Positions 31,520 through 42,814 of a stretch of DNA of 64,000 nt are shown one piece after another. The DNA is from Patella vulgata (Eukaryota > Mollusca > Gastropoda > Patellidae). Below the pieces are notes generated by a model, which did not search any database, was not told the DNA's origin, and saw only the letters and a list, made by a program, of their open reading frames with translations. The translations under genes and the position numbers were made by a program. The stretch covers positions 47,750,702-47,814,701 of the forward strand of contig NC_065881.2 of the NCBI RefSeq assembly GCF_932274485.2. The letters run 5' to 3'. The first letter of the stretch is position 1. Each line of letters starts with the position of its first letter.

Positions 31520-32899
31520 GATTTTTTGGGGGGTGAAATATATATATATAAGAAAAAATATATAAAACGATCTAACTCTCAGTTAAACATATAAGTAAAA
31601 TTCAAGTATTAGAGAAAGAAACACTAAGAGAGACGAGAAGGGGGTAGAAAGTAACATTTTCTGTGAATGCAATTCTTTATGTGAACAAAAATAATCTCAG
31701 TTCATAAATATGGACATGTAGCTAGGAGACAAAAATGAAGATAAAATATAGTTCGTTCGTGAACAAAACTGTCGTATAGCCGCCACCTGCTGTGTTGGAA
31801 ATTAGAAATTTAAATATGCTTTAGTTATTTCTTAAAATGCGTCATTAAATATTCACGACTATTATTTTCGCTAATTAAACATTTCTTAAACTTTTAATGT
31901 ATTTTTAACAACTCAAGACGAACGATAGACAATGTTATAACATGAATTATAAAACCTTTTATACACTTAGAATTACCTAGGTTACATCTACCTTTTGTTT
32001 AGATTTCAGACAGAAATAAACCAGATGCAGGAGTCTCAACATTATTTAATTAGTAACTTGTTCTTTTACGTAACAGAAAAAAAAAGATTGAGCAAGAGAT
32101 GTCAATATTACTGACATTTCGAAACAACTACAAATTATATATTATTAAAGTCTTACATTGCACTAGCCATCAAATGTCAGTGATTTTGATCATGGACTTT
32201 TATGTTTTGATACATTGGTTGTGCCACTATGCTACAAAAACATCAGGCCATTTCAACAACCTACGCCATAAAAATTTTTTAGCTTGAACAATGATGATGA
32301 TTTGTTTTCTGTTTCTCATATTAAAACAGAGCATTTGTATGTAAACCAGATTTTAAATTTTTTTAATTAGTAGTGTCATTTCCAAGTTATAAATATCAAC
32401 ATATCTAATGTCTTGACGTACATTCAGTAGCTCGAAGGTTTCAATTTTGATCGTCCTGACAGCTAAGAAATACAAACCCATATTGCCATTGAAATTCCCA
32501 ACAGTATAATTTTGTAGTCTACACAATGTCGAACGTCAAAAATACAATGTATGTGTAATAGACAAAAAATGAAAATGGCCCAAAACGATTTATTGAAAAT
32601 ATGTCAAAATCTTTGCTTTTAAAAAATCGTTTGCAGACAAGTTATTCTTACTACAGACAATTTACACGTTTTCTAGAAGGAAAACATTTTTCATGTTCAT
32701 CCCTGGAACGTTAGTTATCCTTCCTCTTTTATTGGATAAAATGTTGCTTAAAGACAAAGCTGTCAAGGTGATGTATAGGAGTAAATGTATTTCTTCTTTG
32801 AACAAGTGTGTTGTCTCACTTGTACAGAATTACTTAAATAGATTTTACATAGAATCATTAAATGGGTCAATGGGCCAAGAAAGATAAACTGAGTGCCTA
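31520..32899. other. Unannotated AT-rich DNA
   Basis: No gene or repeat family was recognised. Confidence 0.4.
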
Positions 32900-33162
32900 C
32901 AAAGAGAGATGGGGTTTAACGTCCACTCTACACAAATTAGGTCATTTGGGGACTGCACAATTTCATTGCAATAATTCGCTTGCGCGCAAGGGTCTTTAGT
33001 AGTGGTTGGAAACCGGAGGACCCGAAGAAAAATTCACGAGATTGGACAGGCGACCCTACTCCTTGTCACGTACCAGTGGGGAATAGAAATCACGCCACTT
33101 GACCTTATGATGAAACACGCACGCGTTACGCGTTAACATTCGCCTCCACCCCCACCCCCCAA
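32900..33162 (-). mobile_element. S1 SINE, near full length
   Basis: Reverse S1 order: GGGGTTTAACGTCCACTCTA, AATAATTCGCTTGCGCGCAA, CAGGCGACCCTACTCCTTGT, and the head (CGTTAACATTCGCC then a C-rich run). Confidence 0.85.
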
Positions 33163-33779
33163 CAATGCCATCTCCAGTGAAGATTTGTCGTGCAATGCGT
33201 TACGATAGGATTGACCCTATTGAGTCCACGATCTGGTACGTACAGATACGTTCAGATACGTTTCGATACTATCAACACGATTGCTACGACTGACCTCAAT
33301 ATATGATAAGACCTGGAGAATCACTACGATTATTCCACGTTTAAATTCATGATTTTAATCATGATAGTGGGAATCTAGCATAAGGGCCACTCCACTACAG
33401 TTTAACATGCTTTTGATTTTACCCCACGCTTATCAAATTTACATTAACTAACAGAAAATGTATTATAAATAACTAGTGTGGTATATTGGAAGGTGTGTGG
33501 AAATATGAAGCTATGTGAAACTGATAAATCAGACATCCTTGTACAGTTTTGGTTGTATATATTCAAGTTTACAGAAAACAGTAAAATGCTACTGCCAGGG
33601 CCCTCTTACCTTTGCCATTTGGCATTAGTGCTTCGAAAAAAAGGGAACAGGGTGCGCTAAAAAAAAAATATTTATTAAATTGAAGAAGCTATTTTTTGTG
33701 CGTGTTTCTGCAAAATAATTCTTGGGGGAGGGGGCTATGGTAACATCACATATACGCCACTGTCCCTTGATTCACCGTT
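33163..33779. other. Unannotated DNA
   Basis: No gene was recognised. ACGATACGATTGACC-like and GATACGTTCAGATACGTTTCGA short repeats lie near 33200-33270. Confidence 0.35.
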
Positions 33780-34240
33780 TTCAATAACTGGAGTACTACA
33801 CTGTGAAGAATAATGTAAAATTTCAGTGAAAAATATGTAATTTCTTTAACATAACGCTTTAAAAAGACCACTGCATGTTTTTATACTATAAATTTACTGT
33901 ATCAGTGAGGTAAGATGGGATTACTGTAAAAGATTGGTAAATTAACAATAAAAGTGTAGTTTTACAAGTAAGAACTGTATTTTTATTACGTGTAATCTGT
34001 ATTGATACAGCTATGTTTGTTAGAAGTACATGTATGTTATACTTTGACTGTTTTTATGGGTAATTCTACTGTTAAAACATGTTTAAATACAGGATTTGTG
34101 TACAATTTACTAGAAACGTGTAATTCTACATCTCTTTTGAACTTTAACATTGATAGATCTTTTAAGGCTACATTACTTTACACTACTACTTCGAACTGTC
34201 CATTGGAACATTATTCAGGCATGGTGAAATGGAAATAAAC
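33780..34240. repeat. AT-rich region with GTAAAATTTAC-type motifs
   Basis: Recurrent TGTAAAATTT, TACTGTAAAAG, GGTAAATTAAC and GTGTAATTCTAC motifs give a degenerate repetitive texture. It resembles the cluster at 35050-35250, which may be another part of the same element family. Boundaries are uncertain. Confidence 0.4.
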
Positions 34241-34933
34241 CCCCGATAAATTCGAAACAGGAACGTGTTTATCGATATTGTAGCCCAAATATTTAGGGGT
34301 TTTCTTCGGAACTATTTAAGAAATATTTTTACACCCATTTTTAAAAAGCCCTTATTTGGCCACGTGCTATCGTTCATTTTTCAGAAAATATTCTCATTAT
34401 TCTCAATATATTTATACCGACCGTCCTCTTTTAAATTTTAGAATGCTTCAGTCTCGAGTCGCTGGTAAATAATGTTATTCCGATATCGCCTATAAAATAA
34501 TTTTAACGTATGAAGATTTTTAAAAGAATAGGAAATTAGTCTTATTGTGATGCTTTTTGCCGTTCATTTATAATGTCAGTCGTGATTGAAATAGTTGTGA
34601 CCTGCTAACTGAGACTATAGAGGGGTAGCTCTTGGCAAGTGGTGAGTTTTTAGCATTTATCATTTTATTTGCAGACCGTCAACAAAATTCTGTCCCTGGT
34701 TCTTGTTTAGACAAGTGCAGTTCCTGCTTACATCCCCTAAAATACCCCATAAAACTATGTGATGCCTAGGATTCTAGCATAATTCCCGTTTATTAGGCCT
34801 ATATCAGCTGCTATTTCGCCCCCCCCCCCTTTATTGTATTTTCAAGCGATTTATTGTGACTAATTGCTTATTATATGGCAGATCATGATAGTCAGAATTT
34901 GATCAAACCATGATTTAAAAAATTCTCCTTTAT
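34241..34933. other. Unannotated DNA
   Basis: A C-run lies near 34818-34828. No gene was seen. Confidence 0.35.
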
Positions 34934-35005
34934 TAAAGAGGCATTATTCAAGAGCTAAATCTGCGTATTGCAGGTCTTTATTTAGGCCCATTTTGGCCCC
35001 CATTT
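34934..35005. mobile_element. MITE-A copy 5, terminal fragment
   Basis: TTAAAGAGGCATTATTCAAG then AGCTAAATCTGCGTATTGCA and GGTCTTTATTTAGGCC match the family's forward end. The rest is absent. Confidence 0.75.
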
Positions 35006-35049
35006 TAACTAGCTTAGAACGTTTTGGCCATATAGGTGATTTAATTAGT

Positions 35050-35250
35050 AAATTCACAAACACAGTGTAGATTTTACGGTGAATGTAAACTTACATCGAA
35101 GTTATTTTACATTCGGTGTAAGTTTACATGGTGTTTGTAAATGTAAATCTACCATTTAGGTGTAAATTTACATGTCAGTGTTAAAATACTGTCATTTTAC
35201 TGGCAACTTTCTGCCAGTCAATTTACGGTAAAATGCACAAATACTTTTTA
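35050..35250. repeat. TGTAAATTTACA-type palindromic cluster
   Basis: CACAAACACAGTGTAGATTT and GTGTTTGTAAATGTAAATCT are inverted partners, as are GGTGAATGTAAACTTACATCG and TTCGGTGTAAGTTTACATGG (shown in part). The cluster is a set of overlapping palindromes and has no ORF. Confidence 0.55.
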
Positions 35251-36021
35251 CAATGTAGGTAACATGATATAAAATAACTATCGCTCTGTGTAGCTGTACG
35301 TAAAGACAAGTGATATGCACGAGACGGGGTATGCGCACGGTGTCGACCATCATGCACCATTACCATTTGTGAAATTCATATATACATGAGACTCTCCTGT
35401 TATGTTTTGTGTTCTAGACTGTTTTAACATTTCTACTGTCCCGCTGTATAATTATTGTCTTCATCAAACTTTAGCTGTAAACTATATGTTTATTAATAGA
35501 CAGTGTATTGTCCAGAGAAGTGAATACATAAAAATAATTGCCAATCATCGGAATAAATTACAGTTTGAACAATGTTTTATATTCAGAAAGCCTCAGTGTG
35601 TTAATAAAAGCTGAAATTTGTCGTCTAGCCTCACCAAAGGGAATATCACATTCATTGATAGCTGGAATATTCCTTGTTTTTAATAAACCAGACAAACTTT
35701 ATTTAAGCAGTTAAGCGTGAAATTGATGAAGTCTTGAAGGACATCGTCTATCGGGAGAGCTCAATAAATAACACCACTTCATATAAAACCTCAACAAACT
35801 ATTAGATCGGTGTGCAAGGTCTCGCTAGGGTGATTTCTGCTTTTAGTAACTATTGATTAAATGATAAGAGTATTATGTTAGCTTTCCAAACCTTGATTAA
35901 CACTAACTGCTCTATTTTTAAAAATGCCTTTGTTTTTCTATCGAGTTCATATTTAACTGTAGCACAGCATACGATATTATCTACGCAAGTGCCTCTAGCG
36001 CATCGCCTACCAATTCAATTT
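35251..36021. other. Unannotated AT-rich DNA
   Basis: No gene or repeat was recognised. Confidence 0.35.
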
Positions 36022-36167
36022 AAACTGTACACGAGACCTCGGGTTTTCATTCCATACGAAGTACTAGATCATGTTCCTTGCAAGACACTTTGTCCTACAC
36101 CACTGATAAGGGGATACCACGGGGGGAAATCCCACGGTACTTTCTCGGCCAATACTGGGAGCGAACC

Positions 36168-37728
36168 AGGGCCCATATGCATGAAACATCTTAAGTGCAA
36201 GAAATTCCTTAAAATAAAGACTTGCCCATAAAACCATCCTTAAGTAAATCCCTTATTCCAAGTCTTATGCTGAAAATCTTCAAATTCTTCCTTAAATCTA
36301 AGGTACTTAAGTATTAAGACTCCTCAATATCTATACAAAAGTATTGTTGTCTTCATTTAATACTATTACTGGATTAATCGATCGCATTGAATGGGTTGTT
36401 TCAGTGAACTTTACGTGGAGAAAGAATTTTCAGGGACAGGGAACATCTCATTGAGGAAGTGGTGTGCAGAGAAAGGACAAAGGGGGAGGTGGCCCCCCTT
36501 TCTCCAATAAAAGAAATTATCGCTGTTAACATTGGTGCATAGGCTGTCCTATTCAATTTGGCAATCTATTGGCATGCTTCAAATGGGTTCTACACAGCGA
36601 GCAGTTGCCAACATGCTTAATGTGTCACAGTCTATGATCAGCAGACTGTGGAACCGGTACCAACAAACACACAATGTTGATGATAGACCTCGTTCAGGTC
36701 GTCCTAGAGCCACTACACAAGCCCAGGATCGATACATTCGTACACAGGTCCTACCAAATAGAGGACAGACGGCCAATCAGCTTTCTGCAAACTTATACCA
36801 AGTTACAGAAATTCGAGTTACACCCCAAACGATTAGAAATCGGCTACATGCAGCCCATTTGCATGTGCGACGACCACCTGTTGTGCCTCCATTAACTCGC
36901 CAGCACATGGCAAACAGGCGTCAATGGTGTAGGCAGCGTAGAAATTGGGGTAATCGTCGATGGGCGCGTGTAATGTTCTCAGATGAGTTCAGATTTACTC
37001 CAGATTTCACCGATAGGCGTGTAAATGAGCGTCATGCTAACGTTAACGTCAGACACCATGACTGGCAGAACGGACTTGCATATTGTTCAAGGAAAAGTCA
37101 CTGGTGTGTACTACCGTGACCACATCCTGGCACCGATAGTTCTGCCCTTTGCTCAACTTGCAGGTCGACGTTTCATCTTTCAAGATGATAATGCCCGTGC
37201 CCACCGCGCTCGTGTCGTGAATGACTACCTCCAGCGTCACCATATTGTCCATATGCCTTGGCCAGCCATGAGTCCTGACATAGAGCATGTCTTGGACATG
37301 ATCGGGAGACGTGTTCATCGACGTCAACGTCAACCGACAACACTGCAAGAATTGGCCGTGGAACTGCAAGAGGAGTGAGTCAGATTGCCCTAAATCGTGA
37401 TTAGTAGCATACCACGACGAATTGCGGAATGTCTGAGGATTGGTGGAGCAATTACTCATTATTAAAACAAAAATCAAAAACGTCCATTTTCACTTTTGAC
37501 AGTGTATCTCTGCGAGTGAAATGGGGCCGTCAGATACGCCGCCTATATGAACCGCGCCGTCCCGCCATTGCTGCAAGTATTTATGACTTTACGGTTTAAT
37601 CCTTGTAGTTTCCAGCAAGTGATTGGAATACTCTAGGAATCCACCATAATACAGCTTGTAGGATTGTACATCGTGTAACATAAATCAATTTTACATTAGA
37701 TTTAAGATGTTTCATGCATAAGGGTCCT
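36168..37728. mobile_element. Composite inverted-repeat element containing a decayed Tc1-like transposase
   Basis: The ends are inverted repeats of about 28 bp: AGGGCCCATATGCATGAAAC then ATCTTAAG at the left, TTTAAGATGTTTCATGCATA then AGGGTCCT at the right. A Tc1-like transposase relic lies inside. Whether the transposase belongs to these ends or was a later insertion into a MITE is unresolved, because the ends do not resemble those of its 40-kb relative and no separate inner inverted repeat was found. Confidence 0.7.
36532..37465 (+). pseudogene. Tc1/mariner (IS630-like) transposase relic
   Basis: The N-terminal frame (36532-37119) contains a helix-turn-helix region (SIGMLQMGSTQRAVANMLNV, SQSMISRLWNRY), the RPRSGRPRATTQ linker and VMFSDEFRF with the first catalytic Asp. 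The second part is in another frame (about 37098-37378): YYRDHILAPIVLPFAQ, FIFQDDNARAHRA with the second Asp, and SPDIEHV with the Glu. Compared with the 40-kb relative it lacks LSP before IEHV, and a stretch after FTDRR is also missing. The C-terminal SIPRRIAECLRIGGAITHY is in yet another frame, to the stop at 37463-37465. Several frameshifts and deletions make it inactive. Such enzymes cut and paste their element at TA. Confidence 0.88.
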
Positions 37729-37840
37729 GCGCCCTCCTCACTGAACCACCGTGGCTCCAGCATGTATTGGAGAGTTTTATTCAATTTCAATACGCTACTT
37801 GATTTACACTCCTTGGTCTTCTCACATATGATTGCTGAAT

Positions 37841-37995
37841 TAAAGATGCATTATGTAAGAGGTAAATCTACCTATTGCAGGTCTTTATTTTGGCTTAAAA
37901 GTTATATAAACTATTTTTTAGAAATTTATTCACATGACAAGCCTATAATCAACTCTCTAGATAATCGGATGCCGAAGAGTTATCATTATTTATTG
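37841..37995. mobile_element. MITE-A copy 4, partial
   Basis: TTAAAGATGCATTATGTAAG (from 37840), CTATTGCAGGTCTTTATTTTG and CCTATAATCAACTCTCTAG follow the forward order. The distal end is missing. Confidence 0.8.
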
Positions 37996-38097
37996 CTTGT
38001 ACTTCAAGACACTACCATTTGAGTGAAAAGTGTAAGTTTGATTACCGTTATGTTTGATTTTTAAATTATTTTTTTTGTGAGATATCATCTTGTCTTT

Positions 38098-38330
38098 GTC
38101 CATTCGACACAAGCCAGATTATTTCGGGACTAACATTTTGTGAGATTTTATTTTGTGTGTAGGGGTCTTTAGTATTGGGGGAATCCGGGGGACCGGGGAA
38201 ATCCCACCAGGTTTGCCTGGCGACCCTTTTCCTTGCCAGATACACACTCGGGGTCGAAACCTCGCCAATGACAGAGATTTTGATCTATAACGCCCGCGTT
38301 AGTAGAAAACTCGACCTCATTAGCAGAAAA
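38098..38330 (-). mobile_element. S1 SINE, diverged
   Basis: TCCATTCGACACAAGCCAG, TTTCGGGACTAAC, TAGGGGTCTTTAGTATTGGG and GGCGACCCTTTTCCTTGCC follow S1 in reverse order. The head and tail are degraded. Confidence 0.75.
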
Positions 38331-39644
38331 GCAAGAGTTTAAAGCCGATCCCACTTCATCTCATTTCAGCAGTTGAATTCTGGCCTGTATACAGCAAAGA
38401 GGTTTAGCTGGTTAATTAAAGACAATCTAAATCTTGTATACTATATCGCACAGGGTATATGTCAATAATGTGACTCTCTTTTATATTGAAGACGATCTTA
38501 TCATAGCGATAGAAACCTTGTAAGATCTTTAACTGGTTACCTGATTCTAACCCCGAGATCATAAATAAAGATGTAACATTATCTGAAACCCTAGACACTA
38601 ATACCGAGGACGATTATGAAGACGACTTTAATCTTGCAGAGTTAATAATACGGCATATCTACATCCCTCAAGATAGTTTTCATACGCCATAAAATTGAAT
38701 AATGCATACGCGGTGAAAATGTGGAGAAAATTTACGAGGGATAACCGAGATGAAGTTTATCCATTGTTTTTAAAGAGATTTCTCCAGGGGCACGCCATAA
38801 CTTTGGTGGTGTAATGACGTGATGAGATGAAGGTATTATCTTTGTTCCCCAGACGTTTAAAATATAGCTTCGTCTAAATTAATATCAAGATTACAGAGTT
38901 CTTTAGCCATTTTTTTCTTCTAAAAGATAAATAATGACTATATGAATCGACAATTTTGCCCAAAGAAACCTATTATGGTTATAATATCATGATATCAATA
39001 TTTTCGTATCGTCTTTTTTCTCCCTTATAAGATAAATAATGTTTAAAATGAGTTTCAAGTTGAAGAATTTTTATGCATATAGATTGGCAATTAATCGATA
39101 TTTTTGCACACGGTTCCTATAAAGAATAATATGCCTACCAACGTCTACATCTATATTAAATTCAAAGCAAATGTGATATTAAATGCATCGCGTGCATTAA
39201 TGGGGAGATCACTTACATATGACTACTCTGAATTAATGGTAGTTATTAATAAAACATGATTCCAATTGATGTCAGGAATGTTTTTACAAGGCTCTCATAA
39301 AGTTGCTATTACACCATGTACTATCTGGAATCAGGATTCCATCGACAACATGAGCTTGACTCATAGCCTTTAATGAGATAATAATGGTTGATAATATAGC
39401 ACTTGTAATTTGTGTTGAATCCAGAAGAGGATCGAAGCTCAACATCATAACTTATGACATATAATTTTCAACCTAGTTGTTATATGAATCACAAGTCGTT
39501 ATCAAGAACAGTTTTTTGTCTAGGCGTGGAGTATTTAAATATGAGGTATGCTTTCTGATAAGGCTTTGGAAGATTCAGAATCGTTCACCTTATTCGCAAA
39601 AATTAAAACCTCTATAAACTTAAACATATTAATGGTTTACATGA
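38331..39644. other. Unannotated AT-rich DNA
   Basis: An open but ATG-less stretch at about 38503-38690 (+) encodes an acidic run (NTEDDYEDDFNLAEL). No splice signals frame it, so I do not call it a gene. Nothing else was recognised. Confidence 0.35.
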
Positions 39645-39705
39645 TGAAATGAAACCAGGTTTAAAGTCCTGCTTTTCTTGCCCAGCTGGGCTAATGAAGG
39701 TCGGT
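39645..39705 (-). mobile_element. S2 SINE 3'-end fragment
   Basis: GATGAAATGAAACCAGGTTT then AAAGTCCTGCTTTTCTTGCC and GCTGGGCTAATGAAG match a diverged S2 3' end, next to the Tc1-like element. Confidence 0.65.
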
Positions 39706-39747
39706 TTACCTAATGAACGTTTTCGAGGAGTTCGCATAGCTGAAAAA

Positions 39748-41282
39748 TATACTATTCAAAAAAAGTAGGGGATATTTGATTTTTAAGTGTTATTAAAGTC
39801 ACCTAATGAAACTGACGAAGAAACAAATGACAAAATGAAATGAAGTTCACATTCATCGATTTATTCCAAATGATCGTTAGACTAAGTAAGGCACAGACTG
39901 ACCATTATAAGGGTAAAATGATACCCGGGGTCAAACAGCAAAGTTACCACAGCATCACAACCAAGTCAGTAACGGGTAAATCCTCCTCTGTTTGCCAAAC
40001 AAGCATTGATCCGACGTGGCATACTCCTAATGAGACGTCTACGGTCATTTTGGTCCAGATTGTCCCATTCCTGTTGCAACGCAGCAGCAAGTTCTTGGAC
40101 ATTGGCAGGACGTTGTTGACGTTGACGTAACCTCTGTCCAAGCATGTCCCAGACATGCTCGATGGGGGAGAGGTCGGGACTCAGTGCTGGCCAAGGTAAT
40201 GTGGTGATGTTCTGTTGTTGGAGGTAACCTGTAACGATCCTGGCCCTGTGACATCTTGCGTTGTCATCCTGGAAGATGAAACGGCGGCCATGACGTCGTG
40301 CGAACGGCACAACATGGACTGCCAAGATGTTGTCCCGGTAGTACTGGCCTGTAACACGCCCTGCAACAACATGTAAAGCCGTTCTTCCAGCAACAGTGAT
40401 GCCTCCCCACACCATAACAGAACCACCCCCAAATCGATCATGTCTGATGACGTTAACGTCTTGGAAGCGCTCGTTTCGACGACGCCACACCCTCCTACGT
40501 CTGTCCAAAAAATCAACAGTGAACCTTGACTCATCTGAAAACATCACATTGCTCCAGCGTCGATTATCCCAGTGTTGACGATCCCTACACCAACGACGTC
40601 TTGCCTGAATGTGATGATCTCTCAAACAAGGGATCACGCGAGGACGTCGGGCGCGAAGGTAACCCCTATGCAGTCGATTCCGAATCGTCTGGCCACTCAC
40701 TCTCACACCAGTGTCTGTTTGAAGACGAGCGATGATCTGATTTGCTGTGATGACACGATTTCTCAAGGCCAAGGTACGGATAAATCAATCCTGGGCTTGA
40801 GTTGTCGCCCTTGGTCGACCTGAGCGTGGTCTGTCCTGTACAGATTGTGTATCACGGTATCTGGACCATAGCCTGCTTATGACAGACTGAGAAACATTCA
40901 TCGTCCGCGCCACAACCGCCTGTGTTGTGCCGATCTGTAGCATGCCAAGGGCACGTAACCTTTCATTTTGGGTAAGCCGACGCATATCAAAATTTGTTTT
41001 CTGGTCACTAAAACAATTAAACTGATGTTTCCACCCTGGAATTCAATGCCACAATGACTGTAACATTCAAAGTCAGAGTCGTGCAAATCTTGGGTTGGAC
41101 CCCCATGATGATCCCAAGCATCACCTGCATTCCATGCGGTAGCTATTGGTGCGTTTGGGCGTCACATGTAACTGGAAATGTTTCTTCTGTTAGGTTCTAT
41201 AGTGACTTTTTTCGTAGTCATTTGCATATTTTAGTATTATGCCCCCAAAATCAAATATCCCCTACTTTTTTTGAATAGTATA
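39748..41282 (-). mobile_element. Tc1-like DNA transposon, nearly intact, with perfect 34-bp inverted ends
   Basis: The element spans 39750-41280 (about 1.53 kb) between TA dinucleotides (39748-39749 and 41281-41282). Its ends are perfect 34-bp inverted repeats starting TACTATTCAAAAAAAGTAGG. It holds one transposase gene on the minus strand. Perfect ends and a frame broken only once indicate recent activity in the lineage. The transposase is a relative of the decayed copy at 36.5 kb, with the same HTH and linker layout. Confidence 0.93.
39966..40985 (-). pseudogene. Tc1-like DD34E transposase with one in-frame stop
   Basis: Read continuously from the ATG at 40983-40985, this encodes about 339 residues, a normal Tc1 length, with a single TGA at codon 67 (40785-40787). 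The relative at 36.5 kb has Arg there (CGA to TGA is a one-base change). The N-terminus holds a helix-turn-helix (LGMLQIGTTQAVVARTMNVS, QSVISRLWSRY) and the RPRSGRPRATTQ linker. The catalytic core has VMFSDESRF, GGGSVMVWGGI, FIFQDDNARCHRA and SPDLSPIEHVWD; there are exactly 34 residues between the second Asp and the Glu (DD34E). The product is a cut-and-paste nuclease acting in the nucleus. It is otherwise intact to GGFTRY. Confidence 0.93.
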
Positions 41283-42814
41283 AATTGCAATCTGTGCCAG
41301 GATATTTTTCTGCGGTTATGAAAAGTCATTGTCCTTAATAAACAGTGATTTCAAGTGGAAATTCTTCTTAATAGGGTAAAGTTTTAAGTTCAAAGAATAG
41401 GCCAATCGATCGTGTTTTAATTATATACGGCATGTAATATTTAATAGTTTAATTATTTTACAAATATAGAATAAGTTAAAGCTAGTTTACGCCATAGAAT
41501 CGAATTTCAAAGAAATGAATATACTGGAGTTAGTTTATAAATAGAACATAAGAATATCAATCTTAAAGTGCAATCTAAGTCCGTATAGTAGTACATCTTC
41601 AAGTAGTACCAAGTGTTCCGTAAGTATACTATGTATCTTGAACGACACCATACCACTACATTATAATAACCAATAATTTGTGTATATACAGAAAATGTCA
41701 GTGTGAAATTGAATGGACCGACGAGGCTATGTAGTAGAACGTGTACTGGTGTAGGATACTGCAAAGGCCTTCAAAAAAGGGCATGTGTGGGGTGTGTTGT
41801 ATCGTCATCGTTCCTGTAAAGGTTCTATTTGTCAGACATGCTAAGATCTTTGTTAGATTCAACATGTTTTCGGCAAGACGTAAAGAGGGGCACTACTGAT
41901 TCGCATTTAGATATTCTTGGTGACTTCATCTTGAAGTTTTTATCGAAACCTGATCAGAATGTTTATTTGGTCCTTTATTTGGAAACAATGACGAAATTTA
42001 CACAAAGTGTTTTCTCTGCAATTAAAACGTTCATTGTAGACAGAAATGAAGTTTTAGCGCCTTTGCCAACAAATTTTTCCTCTCTTCGTAAAGATATATC
42101 TTTGGGCTTTCGTTTACTTCTGCATGTGGGACTATATTCATGAATTCTCTTTCAATAGATAACAACTTTCCCTTCCACTATACGGAATGACATATAGACC
42201 ATATCAGGAAATATTGTTTCATCAGCCATTTATCCCTTCATCAATAATATATTAGAATAGGTGGATACCATCAATTTTATAAAGGGTGATTATTATATTT
42301 TTCAGAAAATTCCAAGATGAAATCGAGAAAACATCTGTAATAATGTCATTAAATGATAGATGACCATTTTACCAGATTCCATAAAAGTAAGTTTTTCAAG
42401 ATAACGGTATTTAGTCAGTCTGAAATGGAAAATTACATTATTATTTTTATTGATAAAATGAAAACTGGCTGAATTAAGAATGTCCCCAAAGGAATAGTGT
42501 ATTTCTATTCTATTATAAGAAATGTAATTGGAGAACATAACCAGTTAATAGTCAAACTCGAGAGATTACCAACATTTACTGAACAGAATATTTAAATGGA
42601 ATCCCACCTTTATCCTTAGTTAATGCAGACAATTACCAAAACAAATTATCCCCGCGTGACTTTTGATTGTTTGATAAAGACATACGAGTATATTATTTAA
42701 AATGAAATTGACATCGCAACGTGTTACCGTCGATGGAAGCCATTCTCAAGGTCTATAAATCAAGATCTAATAAAGAACAAAAACATATTCAGTCTCACTA
42801 TATATTTTGAATTT
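41283..42814. other. Unannotated AT-rich DNA
   Basis: No repeat is recognised. A 104-codon plus frame at 41829-42143 has an ordinary-looking amino-acid mix but matches no family I know and has no clear splice context. Confidence 0.35.

Larger units (their letters stand above)
36022..37762 (-). mobile_element. S2 SINE split by a 1.56-kb inverted-repeat element
   Basis: S2 body sequence (ACACGAGACCTCGGGTTTTC, TTTCTCGGCCAATACTGGGA, GCGAACC) ends at 36167. The remaining head piece CTCACTGAACCACCGTGGCT resumes after 37728. The two pieces have the same orientation, so one S2 copy was interrupted. Some S2 sequence between the pieces is missing, implying a deletion with or after insertion. Confidence 0.75.

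Noticed and set aside
38503-38690. Acidic open stretch (TNTEDDYEDDFNLAEL) as a host exon
   Set aside because: No ATG, no convincing acceptor or donor, and a length easily reached by chance in this composition.
41829-42143. 104-codon ORF as a gene
   Set aside because: No family resemblance, no promoter or splice context, and AT-rich DNA makes such ORFs common.
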